From Endozoicomonas elysicola (GTDB lineage Bacteria; Pseudomonadota; Gammaproteobacteria; Pseudomonadales; Endozoicomonadaceae): 64,000 nucleotides of DNA. A program made the translations under genes and the position numbers. The stretch spans positions 2,153,729-2,217,728 of the forward strand of contig NZ_JOJP01000001.1 of assembly GCF_000710775.1 (NCBI RefSeq), given 5' to 3'. Within the stretch, counting starts at the first letter, position 1, and the number at the start of each line of letters is the position of its first letter. The notes beneath the pieces were generated by a model, which saw only the letters and a program-made list of their open reading frames with translations, was not told the DNA's origin and did not search any database. Positions 46,071-55,118 of the stretch are shown here, one piece after another.

Positions 46071-46104
46071 AAAAAAAACGGTGCTTGATAGCACCGTTTT
46101 TTTT
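46071..46104. terminator. Bidirectional terminator
   Basis: A-run, ACGGTGC stem, loop TTGATA, GCACCGT and a T-run: a classic intrinsic terminator usable from both sides, between the autotransporter and the convergent NUDIX gene. Confidence 0.9.
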
Positions 46105-46131
46105 GCATTGTTATCAGCTTTATTGGGCACT

Positions 46132-46770
46132 CTAATCAAAGTAAGTTGGCAGCTCAGGCTTATTTCTGTGTTCAAATAACAACTGAATATCTTCTGGCAG
46201 TGTTCTACCTCTGGACAGTTCTGGTAAATCATCAACATCAAAAAAGCCGATGTCTGAGATTTCGATATTCTCTTTGGGGGCTCCCCCTGTCAATTCACAA
46301 AGAAAAATCAATTTATAAATATGGTATGGGCTTCGTGGGCAGTAGGGGTGTCTTTGGGTATCCCGCAGTGCCACCAGCTTTATGGCTTTAGCGGTATATC
46401 CGGACTCTTCCATAACCTCCCGCTCAACACCATAAGCGGGTGGTTCGCACACATCTCCCCAGCCTCCAGGCAGAGTCCAGCCCCCATCCGCACGTTCTTT
46501 CACCAACAGTATTTGATCATCAAGGAAAACACCGCCACGAAGATCCACTTTGGGTGTGGCGTAACCGTGGTCAGGTAAAAAGTAATCATCTACCTTTTCT
46601 ATTGGTGCACCCGTTAACAGGGCTGTCATCTCATGAGCAATGGTTTGCAGCTGATGGTACCGCTCCAGGTCAAACTCATCCCTGGAAAAGGTAAGCCCGT
46701 TCTGGGCTATAGCTTTGATTTTTTCTGCCCAGTCGGTCCAGGGGTTCATCACGGCAAGATCATCAACCAT
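46132..46770 (-). CDS. NUDIX hydrolase
   Basis: A 212-aa NUDIX protein. The Nudix box reads GGWGDVCEPPAYGVEREVMEESGY, matching Gx5Ex7REUxEExGU. The N-terminal ~60 residues (WAEKIKAIAQNGLTFSRDEFDLERY) match the N-terminal extension of a bacterial ADP-ribose-pyrophosphatase-like NUDIX group. Such proteins hydrolyse nucleotide-sugar or nucleoside diphosphate derivatives in the cytoplasm; the substrate here is open. GGAG about six bases upstream supports the ATG at 46770. It follows the AI-2E family gene by 11 bases in the other order: 46782 gene end lies just beyond its start, both minus strand. Confidence 0.87.
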   Translation of the reverse strand: MVDDLAVMNPWTDWAEKIKAIAQNGLTFSRDEFDLERYHQLQTIAHEMTALLTGAPIEKVDDYFLPDHGYATPKVDLRGGVFLDDQILLVKERADGGWTLPGGWGDVCEPPAYGVEREVMEESGYTAKAIKLVALRDTQRHPYCPRSPYHIYKLIFLCELTGGAPKENIEISDIGFFDVDDLPELSRGRTLPEDIQLLFEHRNKPELPTYFD

Positions 46771-46781
46771 CGCAGGCTCCG

Positions 46782-47861
46782 CTATTTGTTATCTTGTGAG
46801 AGTTGCTCAGCGCTTTGTACTAATGGTTTCTCAGCACTGTCATCAGGCCCTAACAGAATAGCTACATTCCGCCATCGTTTTGAAGATTCCATCATGATTT
46901 TTAAAAACATGGTGAGAGGAACGGACAGGATCATGCCCACAGGCCCCAGCAGCCAACCCCAGAAAATCAGTGACAGGAAAACCACCAGAGGAGAAAGGCC
47001 CAGCCCCTGTCCCATCACGTTGGGCTCAATGATATTACCGATCATGACGTTAATAGCCAGATAGCCGGCCATAATCAGCATGGCGTCGGTATAGCCGAAC
47101 TGCAGAAGGGTGAGCAGGATGCCGGGAATGGCGGCAACAATGGAGCCGACATTAGGAATAAAGTTGAACAGAAAGGCTACCAGTCCCCAGAGAACATAAA
47201 AGTTGACCCCTTTTGCCCAGAGCATTACACCGACCAGCATACCAGTGAACATACTGATCAGCGTTTTCAGGGCTACATAGCGGTTGAAGGATCGAAGAAA
47301 CCGGCGCATGCTCTGTAATTCATGGTCTGGGGATGATAGTGCAATGCGCAGCTTACCCGGCAGAAGAGGGGCTTCCAGCAGCATGAATATGGTGGCGATC
47401 AAAATCAGCAGGGCAAAGCTCATGGTGCTGCCGAGTTTGCCAATCATATTGGTCAGCAGGCTGACCAGAGCCGATGGGTCAAAGGAATCAGTAAACGTTT
47501 TCAGGTCAACATGGATATTTTTCTCAGCGAGATAGACCTGTGTGTTTCTGAAAGTCTCTGTCAGTTGTTCACGGTAACCGGGCAGGGCTGCGGTAAATTC
47601 CTGAGCTGTGCTGGCAACATTGCCAAGAAAGAACAGAGCGAAGATAACAAAGGCCGTCAAAGTAAATATAATCCCAAGGATGCGTGGGATTTTAAACCGG
47701 GCCAGAAGGTCAACCAGCGGGTTTGCCAACAGGGCAAGCAGTGCAGACAGCAGCAGTGGTATGACCAGTGTGCTGCCCAGCTTGATGCCCGTCATGATAA
47801 TGATCAGAGCCGCCAGCCCCTGAAATATATGACGGACATGTGTCGTTTTGATGCCCCGCAT
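46782..47861 (-). CDS. AI-2E/PerM family membrane permease
   Basis: A 359-aa polytopic inner-membrane protein of the AI-2E exporter-like (UPF0118/PerM) family. ATG at 47861 is preferred because GAGG lies about eight bases upstream; the in-frame ATG at 47918 adds a hydrophobic stretch without a ribosome site. Typical features are an N-terminal pair of helices (PLLLSALLALLANPLVDLLA), an amphipathic middle and FNFIPNVGSIVAAIPGILL and GMILSVPLTMFLKI near the end. Members are linked to export of small molecules, Na+/H+ exchange or AI-2, but transport substrates vary. It lies just upstream of the NUDIX gene on the same strand. Confidence 0.88.
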   Translation of the reverse strand: MRGIKTTHVRHIFQGLAALIIIMTGIKLGSTLVIPLLLSALLALLANPLVDLLARFKIPRILGIIFTLTAFVIFALFFLGNVASTAQEFTAALPGYREQLTETFRNTQVYLAEKNIHVDLKTFTDSFDPSALVSLLTNMIGKLGSTMSFALLILIATIFMLLEAPLLPGKLRIALSSPDHELQSMRRFLRSFNRYVALKTLISMFTGMLVGVMLWAKGVNFYVLWGLVAFLFNFIPNVGSIVAAIPGILLTLLQFGYTDAMLIMAGYLAINVMIGNIIEPNVMGQGLGLSPLVVFLSLIFWGWLLGPVGMILSVPLTMFLKIMMESSKRWRNVAILLGPDDSAEKPLVQSAEQLSQDNK

Positions 47862-47957
47862 CAGGTTAACCTCAATGAAAATTGGAAAGCTTACTGCCAG
47901 AGCAGTAGATTTCATCATAGTTAACTTGAGCGTGCTATTGATAAAAACGCTATTTGT

Positions 47958-49448
47958 TTAGCCGAGGTATCTTTCTTTAAGGTGGTTTTTGAAATAACTG
48001 GCCGTTAATGGTTCTCCGGTAGCTCTGGTCATGAGCTCGGCAGTGGAGTACTTTCGTCCCTGTGACCAGATATTGGTTTTCAGCCAGTCAAAAATGGGCA
48101 TCAGGCTGCCATTTTGAATTTGCTTCTCAATATCTGGCATTGCTTTTTTCTGGGCAGCAAACAGCTGTGCAGCCACCATAGCGCCCAGCGTGTAACTTGG
48201 GAAATAGCCAAAAGCCCCCATAGGCCAGTGAATGTCCTGCATGCAGCCATTTTTATGATCCCCCGCCACATCCAGACCCAGGTAATCTTTCATTTTCTGC
48301 TGCCAGAGCTCAGGAATATCATCGACTTCGATGCTCCCTTCAATCAGGTCGCGCTCGATTTCATAGCGAAGAATAATATGGGCAGGGTAGGTGATTTCGT
48401 CAGCATCAACCCGAATAAAGCCGGGGCGAACCTGTGTGTAGATTTTTTCAAGATTATCCAGAGCCATATAAGGCGGTTGCTTGCCATCGCAAAGATGTTT
48501 AACGATCAGGGGCTGTATCAGTGACAGGAATGCCGGGCTGCGGCCCAGCTGCATTTCAAAGAACAAACTTTGCCCTTCGTGGATACCCATGGACCGGTAG
48601 GACGAAACAGGCAGCGCTCGATCCGTTGGTAGACTCTGGTTGTAGCGAGCATGCCCTGTTTCGTGAACGGTGCCCATCAGCGCTTCAACAAAGTTATCTT
48701 CGCTATAGCGGGTTGTCATTCGAACATCTTCACTGACACCGCCGCAGAACGGGTGAGTACTGACATCCAGACGACCATGATTGAAGTCAAAGCCAAGCAG
48801 CTTCATTACTTTCAGTCCCAGGGCTTTTTGTTTCTCCGTTGGGAATGTTCCTTCAGGCTCAATAATCGTAACTGAATCCTGACGATCTTGGGCTTCCTGG
48901 ATAAAACCGGGCAGCCAGGTTTTCAGGTCGCCAAACAGCAGGTCAAGTTCCTGAGTGTTCACTCCGGGTTCATAAAGCTCCAGAAGTGCGTTGTAAGGGC
49001 TCGTATTACTTTTCTCCGCGCGAACGCCAGCTTCCTGACGTGAGAGGTTGACGACCTCTTTCAGGTTTTTGGAAAAGCCTTCCCAGTCATTCTCTGGACG
49101 CTGGCTGCGCCAGGCATGTTCACAGTGGGTGGATGCAATGGTTTTGGCTTTCACCAGGTCATCCGGAATGGCGCTGGCATGCAGCCATTCAACAGCCATC
49201 TCTTCTACGGATCGAATGGTTTCCTCACTGGTTTCCTGACGCTGTGCTTCCTGCAGCCATGACGCCACTTCAGGAGCGGTGAGCAGCTTGTGCAGGAGAG
49301 CGTTCAGCTCGGCCAATGCAGCACCTCGAGCCTGATTCCCCCCGGCTGGCATCATGGCTGCCTGATCCCAGCCGGCAATTGCCCCAAGATGCTGCAGGTG
49401 ATACATCTGTTGGAATCGGTTCACCAAGTTTTGATAGGCGCTACTCAT
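47958..49448 (-). CDS. M32 carboxypeptidase (carboxypeptidase Taq family)
   Basis: A 496-aa M32 metallocarboxypeptidase, the usual family length. The metal-binding motif is GTVHETGHARYNQSLP (HExxH), with the downstream Glu block GIHEGQSLFFEMQLG and DADEITYPAHIILRYEIE. The N-terminus (GAIAGWDQAAMMPAGG, RGAALAELNALLH) is typical. It removes C-terminal residues from peptides in the cytoplasm, with broad specificity except Pro. It is monocistronic, on the same strand as the flanking permease and orphan genes. Confidence 0.93.
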   Translation of the reverse strand: MSSAYQNLVNRFQQMYHLQHLGAIAGWDQAAMMPAGGNQARGAALAELNALLHKLLTAPEVASWLQEAQRQETSEETIRSVEEMAVEWLHASAIPDDLVKAKTIASTHCEHAWRSQRPENDWEGFSKNLKEVVNLSRQEAGVRAEKSNTSPYNALLELYEPGVNTQELDLLFGDLKTWLPGFIQEAQDRQDSVTIIEPEGTFPTEKQKALGLKVMKLLGFDFNHGRLDVSTHPFCGGVSEDVRMTTRYSEDNFVEALMGTVHETGHARYNQSLPTDRALPVSSYRSMGIHEGQSLFFEMQLGRSPAFLSLIQPLIVKHLCDGKQPPYMALDNLEKIYTQVRPGFIRVDADEITYPAHIILRYEIERDLIEGSIEVDDIPELWQQKMKDYLGLDVAGDHKNGCMQDIHWPMGAFGYFPSYTLGAMVAAQLFAAQKKAMPDIEKQIQNGSLMPIFDWLKTNIWSQGRKYSTAELMTRATGEPLTASYFKNHLKERYLG

Positions 49449-49496
49449 GAAATCACTCTTAGAAATTATGATGATTAAAAATAGTATCAGGCTTTT

Positions 49497-51836
49497 CTAT
49501 GGTCTTTGAAAATATCTTCTTTGATGTCGTAATATCTCTGAGGATACCGGCTGGTCGTCAGGTCGTTCATTATCTACTGGGTTTGGAACAACCACTCCCC
49601 CTTGTTGGTGAACCGTATCCAGAAAACCTCCTATTCCTTCAGGCCTTTGAGTCTGCCATTGCTCTTCAGTTGTTGGAAAGTCCCTGAAATCATCCAGAAT
49701 CATCTGCCGGGTAATATTAACTGCCCCTCTGAGCCCTTCTCGTTCAAGGCGCTTATGGATTCGTTCCCAGCGGACACGATCCAGTGTTCCAATGGGCGTA
49801 TTACTTGCCGTATCAATTAATTGGTACAGGCTCCCAATGGCGACAACCGTGACTCGCTCATGGCCTCGTTGGGTCATCAGGTTATTCCCTTCGGTCAGTT
49901 GCCAACTATTTTTTGCAATGGTTTTCCTGTTTTCATCGGTTAGCTGTTTACCGCCTAATAGATTAAAAATAAGCTGAAAATCCTCATCGCTCATATCCAG
50001 AAGGTGATCGGTATCAATTGAGGGGTTATTCAGTGTTTTTATTAATAGAAGACGGTCTTGAATTTTTGGGGAGGGGGCAGTAGCGGTTACTCTATGTCCT
50101 TTTCTGGAAGCTTCTTCCATCTCGGCTAATTGATGTGGATACTGATGATCAGATTTTAAACGTTCATAGCGATGAATGACTGTACGAAAAACCTCTATGA
50201 TCTTATCCACCCTTTTTGTTGCTTTGACTATGTTTGTTCTTGCTTGCTCTCTCTCCTGATCACAGAGGTCGGCCATACCAAATATACATATTTGATTTTC
50301 AAGATCCTGACTTAGCTCCTGAAAGAGAAAGTAAAGAGGTTGGTCATCACCGGGGCGTACTTGGTTGGGTATGATTGCCTGATCATTGTTGATCCATCTT
50401 CTGACTCTGAGAAAGTCTTCTGCTGACTGGATTCTATTGAGTGCATCGGTTAGCTGGTTCCAGGTATACCGGCATAAATGATGTGTTTTTTTATCAAAAA
50501 AGAGTTCTATCTCGTCAATTGCGGACTCGATTTGGCTTTGCAGATGCTGAAGACCCTGGATGGTTGCAGACCCTTCTGTTGCCAGTGCTGATGTTGCTGA
50601 AGCGCACCAGCTTTGAATCAGATTCGATGTTTCCAGACCATAGCAGCGGTGATAGATTTCGATATTTTGATCTATCTGTTTATTAAGCGCCTGGAGTTTT
50701 CGATTAAGCTTTGCGTATTTTTCTTGACCTTCAGTGGTGTGCTGGTCAATTTTCCTCAGCGAGTCAGCAACTTCATGTCTTTCTTTCATCAGTTTTTCTG
50801 TTTCTTGAAACAGAGTCGCTCGAGATGGCCGCTCTGAAATACCTATGCCTCCAATAGCTCCTTGTTGTATCGATGCTGGAGGAGCGTCTGATCTTTGGGC
50901 TAATGCAAGATCAGACATTGAGTGTAATAGCTGCCTTGCTTTCAGCTCAGCTTGGATCGTGCTTATGGCTGTTCGCCATCTTGCTAAGATTTGGTTATTT
51001 GAGTCCAGCTGAATAAGCTCTGTCATTAACTGCTGACATCGCGTGTCAGGGTTTCTGTCTGAATGGATAGCTGATAAAAGGTTATGGCATTTTCTGGAAA
51101 AGCATATTCCTCTGAGAAGATTAGATAGATTTCTCAGGTCTTCATATGCTCTCATTTTTGGGTTGTTATGTCGGATTAAATCAGTATTTCTTATAAATTT
51201 ATTCAATTGTGATATATCTTCTTGAGAAATATCACCACTGCTGCGCAATAGTGAGAACTGAAAAATCTTCCAATAGAGCATTGATAGAGGATCTTGACCA
51301 TTAGTATCGTTCGGCAAGTGTTGAAATAGTTTTTCCATGGCGTTATTTAAATTGAAGTGGAACTCTCTCCAGTCAGGTAAATCAGGTGCGGCGGATTGCT
51401 GGTGCGACGGAGTTTGCAGTCGAAGTCTGAGAGTTGGCTCCGAAGAAGGTGCTGGTAATACTTGAGTAGTGGTCCTGCTATCGGGAGAGTGTCTCATCTG
51501 TCCTGTTGCAGGGAAAGTCCATAAAATTGTTGGAGACGGTGAGAAGAAATCCCAGTTTAATAGGCTAGATATGCAGTGCTCACCCTTAATCTTATATTTA
51601 GATAGCTTATTTTCTGGCAAATAAGCTTCTGGAATTGTTTTTTTGGTTTCATTCTCATTCTTAATTACATTATCTCGGCATGATGATGTTGAGAAATGGG
51701 TAAGGGTATGACTTCCTAACCTTGGGGCGTCAGGTGTTTGCTGCAAAAGATCAGCCGCATCATGTTCTCCTGTTTCCTGGGGGGGAGTAGCCCTATGAAC
51801 TGGGCTTAAAAGCGAAGGAAAGTTTATTTCAGCCAT
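49497..51836 (-). CDS. Orphan 779-aa protein
   Basis: Not recognised. I chose the ATG at 51836 (GGA six bases upstream); an in-frame ATG at 51851 is also possible. The first ~170 residues are polar with many Pro, Ser, Thr and His, apparently disordered. The remainder is helical, with predicted coiled coils (LMKERHEVADSLRKI, LNRKLQALNKQIDQNIEIYH) and many Gln. The C-terminal ~180 residues look like a separate compact helical domain (LLDMSDEDFQLIFNLLGGKQL). No signal peptide, membrane segment or enzyme motif is visible. The overall plan resembles the 389- and 542-aa orphans. A host-directed role is possible but unsupported. Confidence 0.68.
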   Translation of the reverse strand: MAEINFPSLLSPVHRATPPQETGEHDAADLLQQTPDAPRLGSHTLTHFSTSSCRDNVIKNENETKKTIPEAYLPENKLSKYKIKGEHCISSLLNWDFFSPSPTILWTFPATGQMRHSPDSRTTTQVLPAPSSEPTLRLRLQTPSHQQSAAPDLPDWREFHFNLNNAMEKLFQHLPNDTNGQDPLSMLYWKIFQFSLLRSSGDISQEDISQLNKFIRNTDLIRHNNPKMRAYEDLRNLSNLLRGICFSRKCHNLLSAIHSDRNPDTRCQQLMTELIQLDSNNQILARWRTAISTIQAELKARQLLHSMSDLALAQRSDAPPASIQQGAIGGIGISERPSRATLFQETEKLMKERHEVADSLRKIDQHTTEGQEKYAKLNRKLQALNKQIDQNIEIYHRCYGLETSNLIQSWCASATSALATEGSATIQGLQHLQSQIESAIDEIELFFDKKTHHLCRYTWNQLTDALNRIQSAEDFLRVRRWINNDQAIIPNQVRPGDDQPLYFLFQELSQDLENQICIFGMADLCDQEREQARTNIVKATKRVDKIIEVFRTVIHRYERLKSDHQYPHQLAEMEEASRKGHRVTATAPSPKIQDRLLLIKTLNNPSIDTDHLLDMSDEDFQLIFNLLGGKQLTDENRKTIAKNSWQLTEGNNLMTQRGHERVTVVAIGSLYQLIDTASNTPIGTLDRVRWERIHKRLEREGLRGAVNITRQMILDDFRDFPTTEEQWQTQRPEGIGGFLDTVHQQGGVVVPNPVDNERPDDQPVSSEILRHQRRYFQRP

Positions 51837-51941
51837 GGTAAATCCAATCATTCAGCCGTATGTAAAATCCAAGCCCCTCTGATTTTTATGGCTTGAAACG
51901 CTCGGTGTTAGATTACTCAGGCTCTGAATTGGTTCCCCTGC

Positions 51942-51970
51942 ATAAAAAAGGCCTCCACTGTGGAGGCCTT
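51942..51970 (-). terminator. Terminator of the second RND operon
   Basis: AAGGCCTCCA and TGGAGGCCTT form a perfect 10-bp stem with a 3-base loop; on the minus strand it is followed by a run of T's. Lies 19 bases after the permease stop. Confidence 0.85.
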
Positions 51971-51988
51971 GGGATAAAGCTAACTGAA

Positions 51989-54900
51989 TTAACAGTTAGC
52001 CTTGTTGGGGTCAAAGTGCTCGCGCAGCTTTTGCAGCAACAGATAGAACACTGGGATCAGCAGAGTACCAAAAATCGTGGCTGCCAGCATACCGGAGCTT
52101 ACGGTAATACCAATAATCTGACGGCTTGCAGCACCAGCCCCGCTGGCCAGAACCAGAGGCAGTACCCCGAGAATAAAGGACAGAGCGGTCATCAGTACCG
52201 CACGGAAACGCAGGCCGGCAGCATTCACCGCAGAGTCAAAGATACTGTTGCCTTCCCGGCGTTGAACCATGGCAAACTCTACTATCAAAATCGCTGTTTT
52301 TGCGGCAATACCGATCAGCAGTACCATACCTATCTGGGCGTAGATATCATTGGCCAGCAGTGGGTTCCAGTTGCGCATCACGTTAATGCCTACAAAGGCA
52401 CCGAAGGTGGCGATGGGTACGGCAATGATGATGGCAATGGGCATGGTCCAGCTTTCGTACTGGGCTACCAGGAACAGGTATACGAACAGGAAGGCCAGGC
52501 CAAAGAGGATTGGGGCCAGGTTACCGGCTTCAATTTCCTGTAATGACTGTCCAGACCAGGAGTAGGTGTAACCATCCGGTAGGTTCGCTGCCAATTTTTC
52601 CATGGTAGCCAGTGCATCACCAGAGCTGTAACCCGGTGCGGCCTGACCACTGATATTGACCGAGCGGTAGAGATTGTAGTGACCAATGTTACTGGGGCCA
52701 AGAATTGGCTTCAGAGAGGCAACGGTGGTCAGTGGAACCATCTCACCCTTCATATTGCGCACATAGAACTTGCTCAGGTCAGAAGGCTCAGCCCGGTCAA
52801 CACTTTCAGCCTGCAGGTTGACCTGGTAGGTTCTTCCCAGCATGGTGAAATCATTCACATAGAGCGATCCCAGCTGAGTCTGCAGAGTCATGAAGATCTC
52901 GGAGAGTGATATTTCCTGAGCTTTGGCCTTGTTGCGATCAACCTCGAGGTAGTACTGAGGAACATTCGCCCGCCAGGTAGAGAATACACGACTGAGATCT
53001 GGTTGCTGATTGGCTTCGTAGATCAGTCCATTCAACACCTGAGACAGCTCCTGGGGAGAACGACTCATGGTGTCCTGCAGGCGGAAGTCGAAACCACCGG
53101 ATGCACCAAGGCCTGGAATTGGCGGGAAGGCAAATGCCATGGCCTGAGCTTCCGGAAGCCCCCAAAGTTTGCCCTGTGTATTATTCAGGATTGCGCTCTG
53201 GTGAAGTTCCGGGCTTTGGCGCTCATCCCAGTTATCCAGAACCACAATGGCCATACCACCGTTGGAGTTAGCGCCACTGAAAATACTGAAGCCGGAGACG
53301 GTGATCACACTGTCGACACCCTTTTCAGTACGGACTATATCCGTAATCTGTCGCATGACCTCTTCGGTACGATTCAAAGAGGCGGCGTCTGGCAGCTGGA
53401 TATCCACCAGGAAGAAGCCCTGGTCTTCATCAGGCACAAAACCGGTGGGTGTTGAGGTGAACATAAAGCCGGTGGCCGCCATCATAATGGCAAAGAGGGC
53501 CATGCCGAGAATAGAACGACGCAGCAGCAGTGATACCCAGCTCTTGTAACCCCTAGTCAGCCGGGTAATAAAGTTCTCTACGGGCCTTAACCAGACGATC
53601 TGGGCCAGGTTGCCTTTCTTCAGCAATGTAGCACAGAGAGCCGGGCTGAGGGTCAGGGCGTTGATGGAAGAAATTAATACGGCGACCGAGATGGTGACGG
53701 CAAACTGTGAGTATAGCCCCCCCGTTATGCCCGGCATAAAGCCAACCGGTACGAATACCGCCAGCAGCACCAGGGTGGTTGCAACGATCGGTCCAGATAC
53801 TTCTTTCATGGCCAGACTGGTTGCATCTTTGGGGGACATGTTTTCCTGGGTGATCAGACGTTCGACGTTTTCAATAACAACAATCGCGTCGTCTACTACA
53901 ACCCCGATCGCCAGCACCAGACCAAACAGGGTAATGGTGTTGATGGAGAAGCCCAGCAGTTTCATGACCGCAAAGGTACCGATCAACGATACCGGGATAG
54001 CGATTGCCGGAATGAGCGTTGCCCGCCAGTTCTGCAGGAACAGGAACACCACCAGGATTACCAGAAGTACGGCTTCAAAGAGTGTTTTAACGACTTCGTT
54101 GATGGAAGCATCGATGAAGTCGGTGGTGTCAAACTTGATAACGTACTCGATACCTTCCGGGAAGGTATTGGCCAGATTCTTCATCTCCGCCTTCACGCCT
54201 TCAGCCACTTCCATGGCGTTGGCATCAGGCTGCTGATAGATAACCAGAAATGCAGTCGGGTCGTTATTCAGGCGGGCATCACCTTCATAGCTCTGTGAAC
54301 CCAGTTCAACGCGGGCCACATCTTTTACACGGATAAATGAGCCATCAGGTTGCGCACGGACAATAATATTACCGAACGCTTCAGGGCTACTCAGACGACC
54401 CTGAGTCTTGATGGTATAGGTGAACTGCTGGTCGGGAAGGGTTGGTCCCTGACCCAGCTTACCCGCTGCAACAATGGTGTTCTGCTCATTAATGGCACTG
54501 GCGATATCACTGGTGGTGACATCCAGAGCGGCCATCCGGTTAGGATTCAGCCACAGACGCATACTGTAGGTCATGGGACCCAGTACTTCGGCACTGGCAA
54601 CACCATTGATACGAGCCAGTGGCTCTTTCAGATAGTTGTTGGCGTAGTTGTTCAGGAAGATCTGATCATACTCACCACTTTCTGAAATCAGGTTGACCCC
54701 AAGCAACATGTTGGACGACTGCTTACGCACCGTGACGCCAAGGCGGCGAACATCTTCCGGCAGGCTGGGTTCAGCAACCGCTACGCGGTTCTGAACGTTA
54801 ACCATGGCCATGTCCTGATCAATACCGGTCTCAAAAGTGACCGTGATAGACGCAGAGCCACTGTTGTCAGCGGTGGAGTTGATGTAGATCATCCCCTCAA

Positions 54901-55117
54901 CACCATTAACCTGCTCTTCAATGGGTCGGATAACCGCTTCTTCAACGGTCTCGGCATCAGCGCCGGGATACATGGCATTAATAGTCACCTGGGGCGGCGC
55001 TATTTCCGGGTACTGGCTCACTGGCAGTGTCATCAGTGAGATCAGGCCGACCAGGGTAATCACTATCGAGATGACGAAAGCGAACTTTGGCCGGTTAATA
55101 AAAAACTGGCTGATCAT
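51989..55117 (-). CDS. RND multidrug efflux permease (HAE1 family)
   Basis: A 1042-aa AcrB/MexF/OqxB-like permease. The N-terminus ISQFFINRPKFAFVISIVI and LPVSQYPEIAPPQVTI are typical of HAE1 pumps. Both proton-relay Asp residues are present (GVVVDDAIVVIENVERL) and the helix-10 Lys is kept (GIAAKTAILIVEFA). Probable drug or bile/solvent efflux in the inner membrane with the adaptor encoded 1 base upstream; the outer-membrane channel must come from elsewhere (TolC-like). A terminator follows the stop. No regulator gene is adjacent. Confidence 0.95.
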   Translation of the reverse strand: MISQFFINRPKFAFVISIVITLVGLISLMTLPVSQYPEIAPPQVTINAMYPGADAETVEEAVIRPIEEQVNGVEGMIYINSTADNSGSASITVTFETGIDQDMAMVNVQNRVAVAEPSLPEDVRRLGVTVRKQSSNMLLGVNLISESGEYDQIFLNNYANNYLKEPLARINGVASAEVLGPMTYSMRLWLNPNRMAALDVTTSDIASAINEQNTIVAAGKLGQGPTLPDQQFTYTIKTQGRLSSPEAFGNIIVRAQPDGSFIRVKDVARVELGSQSYEGDARLNNDPTAFLVIYQQPDANAMEVAEGVKAEMKNLANTFPEGIEYVIKFDTTDFIDASINEVVKTLFEAVLLVILVVFLFLQNWRATLIPAIAIPVSLIGTFAVMKLLGFSINTITLFGLVLAIGVVVDDAIVVIENVERLITQENMSPKDATSLAMKEVSGPIVATTLVLLAVFVPVGFMPGITGGLYSQFAVTISVAVLISSINALTLSPALCATLLKKGNLAQIVWLRPVENFITRLTRGYKSWVSLLLRRSILGMALFAIMMAATGFMFTSTPTGFVPDEDQGFFLVDIQLPDAASLNRTEEVMRQITDIVRTEKGVDSVITVSGFSIFSGANSNGGMAIVVLDNWDERQSPELHQSAILNNTQGKLWGLPEAQAMAFAFPPIPGLGASGGFDFRLQDTMSRSPQELSQVLNGLIYEANQQPDLSRVFSTWRANVPQYYLEVDRNKAKAQEISLSEIFMTLQTQLGSLYVNDFTMLGRTYQVNLQAESVDRAEPSDLSKFYVRNMKGEMVPLTTVASLKPILGPSNIGHYNLYRSVNISGQAAPGYSSGDALATMEKLAANLPDGYTYSWSGQSLQEIEAGNLAPILFGLAFLFVYLFLVAQYESWTMPIAIIIAVPIATFGAFVGINVMRNWNPLLANDIYAQIGMVLLIGIAAKTAILIVEFAMVQRREGNSIFDSAVNAAGLRFRAVLMTALSFILGVLPLVLASGAGAASRQIIGITVSSGMLAATIFGTLLIPVFYLLLQKLREHFDPNKANC

Positions 55118-55118
55118 C

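Noticed and set aside
51893-52543. 216-codon open frame antisense to the second RND permease
   Set aside because: Opposite conserved permease sequence and runs through its terminator.
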